From Flavobacteriaceae bacterium (GTDB taxonomy: Bacteria > Bacteroidota > Bacteroidia > Flavobacteriales > Flavobacteriaceae): a DNA stretch of 5,328 nt. The notes below the pieces were generated by a model, which saw only the letters and a list, made by a program, of their open reading frames with translations, ran no database searches and was not told the origin of the DNA. The stretch is taken from the NCBI GenBank assembly GCA_018608735.1, contig JABAYZ010000186.1, positions 1-5,328 on the forward strand. The letters are read 5' to 3'. The translations under genes and the position numbers were made by a program. Positions 1 through 5,328 of this stretch are shown in pieces (position 1 is the first letter of the stretch; each line of letters begins with the position of its first letter).

Positions 1-1552
1 ATTTTATAGTGAAGGTACTCCCTCTGCCTTTTTCACTTTCAACAGAAACAGAACCTTGATGATTTTCAACAATTCTTTTGACATTTGCTAATCCAAGTCC
101 ATGACCTTTTACGTTATGTAAATCTCCGGTATATTCCCTATAGAACTCTTCAAATATACGCTTTTGTACGGCTTTATTCATTCCCTTGCCTTGATCTTTA
201 ACACTTAATAAAATATTATTCCCAACATTTTCAGTGTACACATCTATTTTTGGCGCCTCATTAGAGTATTTTACTGCATTGTCCAAAATGTTTACAATTA
301 CATTTGTAAAATAGGTTTCATTGGCTAAGACGGACGATTTGGCAGCGTTAAAATGGGTTTTAATATAGCCACGCCTATCCTCTACAATAAGTTCAACATG
401 CGTGATTGCATCTTCAATCAAATCGTTAAGTTTTAGGCGAGATTTACTAATGTTTAGTTGTTTTTTTTGGAGTTGAGAGATTCGCAAAACATTTTCAACC
501 TGAGCATTCATTCGTTTATTTTCGTCTTTAATCATTCCAAGATAGCGTTTTACTTTTTCTTGGTCATTGATTATTTTTGGATTTCTAATGGCATCTAATG
601 CTAAATTAATGGTAGCAATAGGGGTTTTGAATTCATGCGTCATATTATTTATGAAATCCGATTTCATTTGCGATATTTTACGCTGCTGAATCAATTGATA
701 CAATGCACTTGTATATGCTATAATAATAATTAAGGTAAATAACACTGATAAAAGTGTAACTCCAATAATCGAAGAAATAATAAACTTTTTACGTTCTGGA
801 AAATTGATGAAAAGTTTAAAATCACTTTCATCATTATCATCCAAAAAAATAGGCGCTCCCATGATAGGAGTTAAGGATTGGTCGAAGTTAGGCGATTGAA
901 TTTTAGTTCCAATATCATTCTGATAAATAGCAAATTCAAAATCGATATCAATATTATCTTCTTTTAATTTTTTGCTTAATAATTTCTGAATCCCCTCTGT
1001 TGATACACGCTGATGTATTGGAGTGTTTTTGATTTCGGATTTATATTGAGATTCAAAAGTGGCCTTTTGTAATTTATCCATATTCAAAACTTTCTCAAAA
1101 GACTGTTCAGAAATAGAAATCAAATCGCCACCAAAAGCATTATTGTCATAAATTTTAGTGGTTGTTTTTCCTTTAAAATTACTCAATCCTAAGCTATCTG
1201 TATTAAAATCAATAAGCGAAGGAACCTTAAAGTTTTCTTCAAGAATTCCTGTGTTATAAATTATAATTTGATTGGTCGTATTGTTTTGTTTATAAACAGT
1301 AATGTTTCGGATTGCTGTAGTATCGGGTTCTTTACCATCTGTTATAATTTTGTTGAGAGCTTTGACGTATTTTTTATATTCAATGTCAGCCACCTGATTT
1401 GTGGTATATGTCAATGCTTTTTTTACATTAAATGTAAATTGCTCTTCTTTTGTTTCAAGCGAATTATTAATATAATAGGCTTGAACAAAAATAATTCCAA
1501 TGAGTGATAAGCTCATCAAAATGACCAATAAAGTGAACAATTTTTTATTCAT
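1..1552 (-). CDS. Sensor histidine kinase, RprX-like, no HAMP (C-terminal end cut by window edge)
   Basis: This is an inner-membrane two-component sensor kinase that autophosphorylates on His and passes the phosphate to a response regulator. I translated 517 codons from the ATG at 1552; an in-frame TGA at 1558-1556 fixes this start. Residues 5-27 are a first membrane helix, about 28-256 a periplasmic sensor region with no domain I recognise, and 257-281 a second helix. The H-box MTHEFKTP follows at 304-311 (phospho-acceptor His306). The ATPase has an N-box with NILDNAVKYS at 421-430, a G1 box DQGKGM at 453-458, an F-box around FEEFY at 467-471 and a G2 box GHGLGL at 483-488. Only about 20 residues separate helix 2 from the H-box, so there is no HAMP domain, as in Bacteroidetes RprX-type kinases. 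The frame is still open at base 1; the closing STFTIK strand suggests only a few residues are missing. By analogy an OmpR-family regulator gene probably follows beyond the left edge. The kinase assignment is near certain; the stimulus is unknown. Confidence 0.95.
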   Translation of the reverse strand, partial: MNKKLFTLLVILMSLSLIGIIFVQAYYINNSLETKEEQFTFNVKKALTYTTNQVADIEYKKYVKALNKIITDGKEPDTTAIRNITVYKQNNTTNQIIIYNTGILEENFKVPSLIDFNTDSLGLSNFKGKTTTKIYDNNAFGGDLISISEQSFEKVLNMDKLQKATFESQYKSEIKNTPIHQRVSTEGIQKLLSKKLKEDNIDIDFEFAIYQNDIGTKIQSPNFDQSLTPIMGAPIFLDDNDESDFKLFINFPERKKFIISSIIGVTLLSVLFTLIIIIAYTSALYQLIQQRKISQMKSDFINNMTHEFKTPIATINLALDAIRNPKIINDQEKVKRYLGMIKDENKRMNAQVENVLRISQLQKKQLNISKSRLKLNDLIEDAITHVELIVEDRRGYIKTHFNAAKSSVLANETYFTNVIVNILDNAVKYSNEAPKIDVYTENVGNNILLSVKDQGKGMNKAVQKRIFEEFYREYTGDLHNVKGHGLGLANVKRIVENHQGSVSVESEKGRGSTFTIK

Positions 1553-1578
1553 TAATCAAAATTAAGATTTTAAATTAT

Positions 1579-1618
1579 GTTAAAATACGTTTTAACCTTA
1601 GCTTAACAAAAATGTTAA
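1579..1618. repeat. Cluster of four TTAAC/GTTAA boxes upstream of the histidine kinase
   Basis: Four copies of the pentamer TTAAC, or its complement GTTAA, lie within 40 bp: GTTAA at 1579-1583, TTAAC at 1592-1596 and 1603-1607, and GTTAA at 1614-1618. The two central copies are direct repeats 11 bp apart, about one helical turn, which is the usual spacing for dimers of OmpR/PhoB-type regulators. The outer copies create two inverted repeats: GTTAAAA-TACG-TTTTAAC at 1579-1596 and TTAAC-AAAAAT-GTTAA at 1603-1618. I infer a possible operator for autoregulation of the kinase system. The base composition is very AT-rich, so chance recurrence is possible. Confidence 0.4.
1580..1610 (-). promoter_or_regulatory. 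Candidate Bacteroidetes-type promoter for the histidine kinase
   Basis: On the minus strand a TTTG (1610-1607) is followed after 19 nt by TATTTTAA (1587-1580). This resembles the Bacteroidetes -33 TTTG / -7 TAnnTTTG arrangement with normal spacing, although the last two bases of the -7 box do not match. It would start transcription roughly 20-25 nt before the kinase ATG. A second, exact -7 match, TAATTTTG at 1564-1557, lies closer to the gene but has no -33 partner. The 70-bp gap from coaE is wide enough for a separate promoter, but read-through from coaE is also possible because I see no terminator between the genes. Confidence 0.4.
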
Positions 1619-1622
1619 ATTT

Positions 1623-2219
1623 TTAGGAATTATTTAATTTTTTCAGGATTTCAGTATGAATACTATAGACCTCAGCCTGGGTGTCTTTTAGCGTTTTATT
1701 ATGAATCACAAAATGGGATTGCTGTATTTTTTCGAGCTCTGAGAGCTGATTTTTTATAATTAATTCAACTTCTGTTTTGGTTTTTTGATCCCTTTGAATA
1801 ACCCGCTGTATACGTGTTTCCTTGGGAGATGTTACCGTAAGGATAAAGTCAAAAAGATGCTGTGATTCCATTTCAAAAAGAATAGCTACTTCCTTAATGA
1901 CATAGGGCGTGGTTTGTTTAGAAAGCCAAGCATCAAAATGAATAGCTAGCTTTGGATGTACTATTGCATTTATTTGTTCTAATAACGACTTATCAGCAAA
2001 GATTTTAGAGGCAATAAAAGTCCTATTAAGTTGGCCATCTATATAACAGTGATCTCCAAGCAACTGTACAAGTTCTTGTTGAACACTTTTAGAATGCTGC
2101 ATCAATAGTTTGGCTTCATCATCGGCAATATAAACAGGCACTCCTAGGGCTTCAAACATACGAGCAACTGTAGTTTTTCCACTTCCAACTCCTCCAGTAA
2201 GTCCAACAATTTTACTCAT
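1623..2219 (-). CDS. coaE: Dephospho-CoA kinase
   Basis: CoaE performs the last step of coenzyme A synthesis in the cytoplasm: ATP-dependent phosphorylation of the 3'-hydroxyl of dephospho-CoA. The 198-residue length is normal for the family. The P-loop GGVGSGKT is at residues 9-16 (Lys15, Thr16). The conserved Asp33 in the YIADDEAK segment (30-37) is the expected catalytic base. The IVHP motif is at 86-89, VAILFE at 111-116 corresponds to the conserved hydrophobic-FE strand, and the Arg-rich lid segment (Arg136, Arg139, Arg143) follows. The ATG at 2219 overlaps the 3' end of the YbbR-domain gene by 8 nt (ATGAGTAA), so translation is probably coupled to it. The gene ends with TAA at 1625-1623. 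Identification is secure. The neighbouring genes have no obvious biochemical link to CoA. Confidence 0.97.
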   Translation of the reverse strand: MSKIVGLTGGVGSGKTTVARMFEALGVPVYIADDEAKLLMQHSKSVQQELVQLLGDHCYIDGQLNRTFIASKIFADKSLLEQINAIVHPKLAIHFDAWLSKQTTPYVIKEVAILFEMESQHLFDFILTVTSPKETRIQRVIQRDQKTKTEVELIIKNQLSELEKIQQSHFVIHNKTLKDTQAEVYSIHTEILKKLNNS

Positions 2220-3183
2220 TTTTAGGGGTTATTACATACTCCAGTTGGGAGGCGTTTAATTTTGCTGTTTTGACCGTTTCTGGTTGCTTTACTAAAACAG
2301 GGTTTAAATATATATTATCAGAACTTAGTTCATTAAAATCACATTCTACAGCAAAATGACTCGCATCAATATTATTATAGGCTTTTAAAGTGGCATAAAA
2401 AACTACTGAAATTTCATTAGGAAAAAAATTAACCGTTAAGTGTTCAGGAACATTCACAATTGTAACCGGGACATTGACACTGCCTTCAGTAAATTTTTCA
2501 ACCTCAGCCTTAACCGAAACCTTTTGTTCTGAATACGTGATTTGTTTAGAGATTTTAGGGATATCCAATGCAATAACGGCATCAACATTTGAATTCACAG
2601 CGCTCAAATTCAAAATTTTGGTTCGTATCGAAGAAATCGTTTTTAAAATAGACTCGGGCCCCATAAGTATAATCGAGTCGGGTTCAGAACGAAATGGATG
2701 AACCAAGTCATACCCTAAAGCGAAGGTGGGATTTACTAAAACTTCAACTGGAATTTTTTTGACAAATTGACGATCGTAAGGAAATAAAATAGTGTCAGGG
2801 TTAATAGATTTTACCGTGATTTTTGCATCAAAATGATTTATAATTTTTTCGAGCTGATTGCGTTCTGTCCAAAGATAATGGGAATTATCCTTATTTAATT
2901 CTGAAAAATCGACCTTAATGATTGGAACCTCAATGTAATATTTTAACAGCTCAAACCCTTTACCTGAGAGCGTCACATTTATTGTTTTGGCTTCCTTAGA
3001 AATCAGGACTTCGTTCGCCTCTAATCGTGTGGGTTTCAACTCAAATTTAACTGTTTGTGTATATGTGTTTGACAATTTTACGAGTAATGAAATTAGAAAC
3101 GATAAAAACAAGAACAACACAAACACGTTCAAACGTTTTCCTTGAACTAAATTAGATTTTATATTTTTATTTTGTTTTATCAT
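2212..3183 (-). CDS. YbbR-domain (CdaR-like) membrane-anchored protein
   Basis: A 323-residue protein with a basic, Asn-rich N-terminus (1-18), one strong membrane helix at about 19-37, and a long beta-rich remainder expected to lie outside the cytoplasm. The remainder resembles repeated YbbR domains. The clearest is at 142-180, with the KKIPVEV strand, the GY turn at 157-158 and the DSIILMGPES segment at 169-178. A weaker one at about 236-262 contains NVPVTIVNVPEHL and ISVVF, and a degenerate one lies before residue 140. In Firmicutes, YbbR/CdaR proteins regulate the c-di-AMP synthase CdaA, but no cdaA is in this window, so that role here is only an analogy. Its ATG overlaps the glycosyltransferase stop (ATGA, 4 nt) and its own end overlaps coaE, so all three were probably transcribed together. 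The family call is good; the function is open. Confidence 0.82.
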   Translation of the reverse strand: MIKQNKNIKSNLVQGKRLNVFVLFLFLSFLISLLVKLSNTYTQTVKFELKPTRLEANEVLISKEAKTINVTLSGKGFELLKYYIEVPIIKVDFSELNKDNSHYLWTERNQLEKIINHFDAKITVKSINPDTILFPYDRQFVKKIPVEVLVNPTFALGYDLVHPFRSEPDSIILMGPESILKTISSIRTKILNLSAVNSNVDAVIALDIPKISKQITYSEQKVSVKAEVEKFTEGSVNVPVTIVNVPEHLTVNFFPNEISVVFYATLKAYNNIDASHFAVECDFNELSSDNIYLNPVLVKQPETVKTAKLNASQLEYVITPKNE

Positions 3184-4190
3184 TGTGCTCTAAAAAATAA
3201 ATTAGGAAACAACAGGGTTTCATTTTTAGATGAAAGCGTCAACTTTAAGGTCGCTTTTAAAAATCCAAACCCATAGCCAAAAAACTGAATAGCAATGGCA
3301 GGCAGTACCAAAAAAGCTACAATACTGTTGTTTGAAGCGCGAAAAGCACCAATCATAGCCGCTAAGAAATATAGTCCGTATAGCATCAAAAACCAATAAA
3401 ATCCGAGTATAGCAAACAAGATACTTCCTACAAAACCTAAGCTAAAAAGTGTTGGAAACCAATAGGTCAAACGTTTGGATTGTGGATGCCATTTGTTAAG
3501 TATAGGGCGGGCTTGCCCAAATTTATGGACTTGTGTATAAAAACTTTCTAAGGATATGCGGCGTTTATGAAATACAAAGGCTTCGGGAATAAGGTGGAGA
3601 TGATAACCCATTTCTTTGAGTCGAATGGACAAATCGGGATCTTCACCAGGGTGAATACGTCCAAACCCCCCTGTAGCTTGAAAGGCTCCTTTAGAAATCC
3701 CCATATTAAAACTTCGGGGTTCATAATTTTCATCGGAAATTTTTCCACCGCGAATTCCGCCCGTAGTCATATAAGATGTCATCGAAAAATTGATGGCTTT
3801 TTGGAAATCCGTAAAGCTGTCTTTGGCAGCATCTGGCCCTCCAAACCCATCCACATACTTCGTATTTAGTTTAGACATAACGGCTTCTAAATATGTTGGA
3901 GGAAGAATACAATCCGAATCTAAAATAATAAAATAACGCCCTTTGGCGCGTTCCATACCATAGTTTCTAGAATGTCCGGGCCCTGTATTTTCTTTGGCAT
4001 AATAGCTAATTTTAAGAAGATCTTGAAACTGATCTACAATGCGTTTTGAATCTAAAGTTGAGCCATCTTCAATGATCACTATTTCAAACGTCTTAGGCGA
4101 TTCTAAAGCACAAAAGCTTTCTAGAAGTTCTCTAATTTCTTCTGGACGGTTAAAAACTGGAATGATAAACGAAAAATCACTTGCAATCAT
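3180..4190 (-). CDS. Membrane-associated family 2 glycosyltransferase (GT-A fold)
   Basis: A predicted inverting glycosyltransferase of 336 residues that moves a sugar from a nucleotide-sugar donor to an unknown acceptor at the cytoplasmic membrane. The N-terminal GT-A fold begins with FSFIIPVFNRPEEIRELL (7-24). It carries the nucleotide-binding EDGS at 41-44, the metal-binding DSD at 91-93 in FIILDSDC, and the HPGEDPDL segment at 180-187, whose Glu/Asp fits the catalytic ED motif. Basic KRR at 209-211 follows. The C-terminus holds about three membrane helices (roughly 246-264, 266-283, 290-311). I chose the ATG at 4190, directly before the conserved fold. A TTG at 4208 would add six residues, but it lies inside or upstream of a -7-like promoter motif and is less likely. 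The stop overlaps the YbbR gene start by 4 nt, making this the first gene of a three-gene operon. The substrate cannot be read from the sequence. Confidence 0.88.
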   Translation of the reverse strand: MIASDFSFIIPVFNRPEEIRELLESFCALESPKTFEIVIIEDGSTLDSKRIVDQFQDLLKISYYAKENTGPGHSRNYGMERAKGRYFIILDSDCILPPTYLEAVMSKLNTKYVDGFGGPDAAKDSFTDFQKAINFSMTSYMTTGGIRGGKISDENYEPRSFNMGISKGAFQATGGFGRIHPGEDPDLSIRLKEMGYHLHLIPEAFVFHKRRISLESFYTQVHKFGQARPILNKWHPQSKRLTYWFPTLFSLGFVGSILFAILGFYWFLMLYGLYFLAAMIGAFRASNNSIVAFLVLPAIAIQFFGYGFGFLKATLKLTLSSKNETLLFPNLFFRAQ

Positions 4191-4195
4191 AGTGA

Positions 4196-4203
4196 CAAAG
4201 TTA
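4196..4203 (-). promoter_or_regulatory. Candidate -7 element before the glycosyltransferase operon
   Basis: TAACTTTG (minus strand 4203-4196) matches the Bacteroidetes -7 consensus TAnnTTTG exactly and ends 5 nt before the chosen ATG at 4190. No clear TTG/TTTG -33 box lies 17-23 nt upstream. If the element is used, transcription would start at or next to the ATG, giving a leaderless or nearly leaderless mRNA. A promoter is expected in this gap because a terminator separates the operon from fabI, but this exact site is uncertain. Confidence 0.35.
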
Positions 4204-4240
4204 CACAAAGTGATTGAATTGTAGTGAGTTGATGTGGTAT

Positions 4241-4272
4241 AAAAAAAGTCTCACTAATTTCTTAGCGAGGCT
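4241..4272 (-). terminator. Rho-independent terminator of fabI
   Basis: Read on the minus strand, AGCCTCGCTAA (4272-4262) pairs with TTAGTGAGACT (4257-4247) around a GAAA loop (4261-4258). The 11-position stem has one C-A mismatch and one G-U pair, and it runs straight into seven T (4247-4241). The T-tract lies on the minus-strand exit side, matching the direction of fabI. Leftward genes therefore probably need their own promoter. Confidence 0.85.
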
Positions 4273-4440
4273 TTATATTTATTAAAACTTAAATTTTAAT
4301 TTTTAATCACTCGTACAGTATCAAAAGTAAGCGTCTGACTCTAATCCAGACGAGTTAATAGCAGTTGATGTTGAGTTTGGTGTCGATTTCACAACCGTTT
4401 GCTCTAACGTATTGTAAAATGGTGAGCCTTTCCTTAACAC
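4273..4440 (-). other. Long 3' trailer between the fabI stop and its terminator
   Basis: These 168 bp would be transcribed as the fabI 3' untranslated region. Read in the fabI frame past the TAG stop (4443-4441), 39 codons stay open until TGA at 4323-4321; the predicted peptide is rich in Ser and Thr and I do not recognise it. The stretch also holds a perfect 6-bp inverted repeat, CGTCTG (4332-4337) and CAGACG (4347-4352), with a 9-nt loop. An AT-only inverted repeat, ATTAAAA-CTTAAA-TTTTAAT, is at 4281-4300. No gene or RNA family is recognisable here. FabI is already full length without the extension. Confidence 0.4.
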
Positions 4441-5262
4441 CTATGCATCATCTTCCGTAAAAGTGTCCATTACAGCGTCACTGACCCCCATATTACTAAA
4501 ACCGCCATCATTGAACAAGTTTTGAAGGGTTACACGTTTTGTTAAATCGCTAAATAGAGAGACTGTATAGTTGGCACAATCCAAAGCTGTGGCATTTCCT
4601 AAAGGCGACATTTTATCGGCATAGGCAATAAAGCCATCAAACCCTTTTACGCCTTTACCCGCAGTGGTTGGCGTTGGCGATTGTGAGATGGTATTGACAC
4701 GAACATTTTTGTCACGTCCAAAAAAGTAACCAAAACTTCTGGCAATACTTTCTAAATAAGCCTTGTTATCTGCCATATCATTATAATCTGGAAACACACG
4801 TTGTGCTGCCATATAGGTTAGCGCTACAATACTCCCCCATTCGTTCATGGCATCATGCTTATACAATGTTTGCATGACCTTGTGAAAAGACATCGCAGAA
4901 ACATCGGTTCCTTTTTGCGTCCAATCGTATTTTTGATCGGTATAGGCGCGGCCTTTTCTTACATTGATGGACATCCCAATAGAGTGCAATACAAAATCAA
5001 GTTTACCACCTAAAATCTCCATGGACTGTTGTACTAAATTTTCTAAATCTTCAATAGAAGTAGCGTCTGCTGCAATCACTTGAGACCCTGTTTTTTTTGC
5101 CAATTCATCTATCTGCCCCATTCGCATTGCAATGGGTGCATTTGACAATACAAACGTACCGCCTTCTTCATGAACACGCTCTGCTGTAATCCAAGCGATT
5201 GAGTTGGGATCTAAAGCTCCAAAAATAATTCCGCGTTTTCCTTTTAATAAATTGTAAGACAT
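4441..5262 (-). CDS. fabI: Enoyl-[acyl-carrier-protein] reductase (NADH-dependent), FabI
   Basis: FabI reduces trans-2-enoyl-ACP to acyl-ACP in the last step of each type II fatty-acid elongation cycle, in the cytoplasm, and is the triclosan target. The protein is a 273-residue atypical short-chain dehydrogenase, a normal length. The nucleotide-binding segment GIIFGALDPNSIAW is at 11-24, with the serine-isoleucine-alanine signature of FabI. HSIGMS at 93-98 matches the HSIG motif of E. coli FabI. The catalytic Tyr150 and Tyr160 with Lys167 (Y-x6-K) lie in LTYMAAQRVFPDYNDMADNK (148-167) and correspond to E. coli Tyr146, Tyr156 and Lys163. The substrate-loop segment SQSPTPTTAGKGVKGF (193-208) takes the place of the E. 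coli SAGPIRTLAASGIKDF. The start MSYNLLKGK fits the family, and an in-frame TAA lies upstream at 5289-5287. It ends in TAG and has its own promoter element and terminator, so it appears monocistronic. Confidence 0.98.
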   Translation of the reverse strand: MSYNLLKGKRGIIFGALDPNSIAWITAERVHEEGGTFVLSNAPIAMRMGQIDELAKKTGSQVIAADATSIEDLENLVQQSMEILGGKLDFVLHSIGMSINVRKGRAYTDQKYDWTQKGTDVSAMSFHKVMQTLYKHDAMNEWGSIVALTYMAAQRVFPDYNDMADNKAYLESIARSFGYFFGRDKNVRVNTISQSPTPTTAGKGVKGFDGFIAYADKMSPLGNATALDCANYTVSLFSDLTKRVTLQNLFNDGGFSNMGVSDAVMDTFTEDDA

Positions 5263-5302
5263 AATGATATATTTAAGTGTCGATTTTTATTTAATTTCTG
5301 GG

Positions 5303-5310
5303 CAAAGATA
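5303..5310 (-). promoter_or_regulatory. Bacteroidetes -7 promoter element of fabI
   Basis: TATCTTTG (minus strand 5310-5303) matches the TAnnTTTG consensus exactly and lies 40 nt upstream of the fabI ATG, giving a leader of roughly 35 nt. The expected -33 TTTG box would fall at or just beyond the right edge of the window, so only half of the promoter can be checked. Confidence 0.6.
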
Positions 5311-5328
5311 ACATTAATTCAATAACTG

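Noticed and set aside
1268..1507. Plus-strand open frame of 79 codons
   Set aside because: It lies wholly antisense to the N-terminal half of the histidine kinase. Its Phe/Ile/Cys-rich translation resembles a complement-strand shadow, with no domain or promoter of its own.
1603..1618. TTAAC-AAAAAT-GTTAA hairpin as a coaE terminator
   Set aside because: The stem is only 5 bp, almost all A-T, and no T-run follows it on the minus strand, so it is better explained as part of the box cluster.
2474..2701. Plus-strand open frame of 75 codons
   Set aside because: It is antisense to the middle of the YbbR-domain gene, whose reading is well supported. No recognisable protein.
3548..3869. Open frames of 66 codons (minus) and 100 codons (plus) in the middle of the glycosyltransferase
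   Set aside because: Both overlap the conserved catalytic part of the GT2 gene in other frames and show no independent features.
4191..4208. TTG at 4208 as the glycosyltransferase start
   Set aside because: It adds only six residues before the conserved fold, and an ATG lies immediately downstream at 4190. The added codons overlap a -7-like promoter motif.
4039..4224. Plus-strand open frame of 61 codons
   Set aside because: It is antisense to the N-terminal catalytic motifs of the GT2 gene and runs into its upstream region. No family resemblance.
4369..4461. Short plus-strand open frame of about 30 codons crossing the fabI 3' end
   Set aside because: It overlaps the secure end of fabI, is short, and shows nothing that supports translation.

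Overview
The window looks like chromosomal core sequence from a member of the Bacteroidetes, most likely the family Flavobacteriaceae. The DNA is AT-rich. A Bacteroidetes-type -7 promoter element (TAnnTTTG) is present, and no strong Shine-Dalgarno sequences precede the starts. The proteins are recognisable Flavobacteriaceae types: an MSYNLLKGK-type FabI, a YbbR/CdaR-like protein, CoaE, and an RprX-type histidine kinase without a HAMP domain. This assignment rests on reading motifs, not on a database search.

All five genes lie on the minus strand, so the window reads from right to left. First is fabI (5262-4441), the NADH-dependent enoyl-ACP reductase of fatty-acid synthesis. It has a -7 promoter element 40 nt upstream and a convincing rho-independent terminator about 170 nt downstream of its stop, and it appears to be a single-gene transcript. 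After a 250-bp intergenic stretch comes a tightly packed trio. It consists of a membrane-anchored family 2 glycosyltransferase (4190-3180), a YbbR-domain membrane protein (3183-2212) and dephospho-CoA kinase coaE (2219-1623). The trio's junctions overlap by 4 and 8 nt, which implies one mRNA with coupled translation. A 70-bp gap rich in TTAAC/GTTAA boxes then precedes a sensor histidine kinase (1552-1). The window edge cuts this gene within what appear to be its last few codons.

The genes are mostly housekeeping: fatty-acid elongation, CoA synthesis, envelope sugar transfer, and a sensor kinase probably paired with a response regulator just outside the left edge. No mobile element, CRISPR array, tRNA, rRNA or foreign-looking segment was seen. 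I found no clear case for a previously undescribed system. The features most worth a second look are regulatory: the TTAAC box cluster before the kinase, two exact TAnnTTTG motifs only 4-5 nt before start codons, and an in-frame open extension after the fabI amber stop inside an unusually long trailer.
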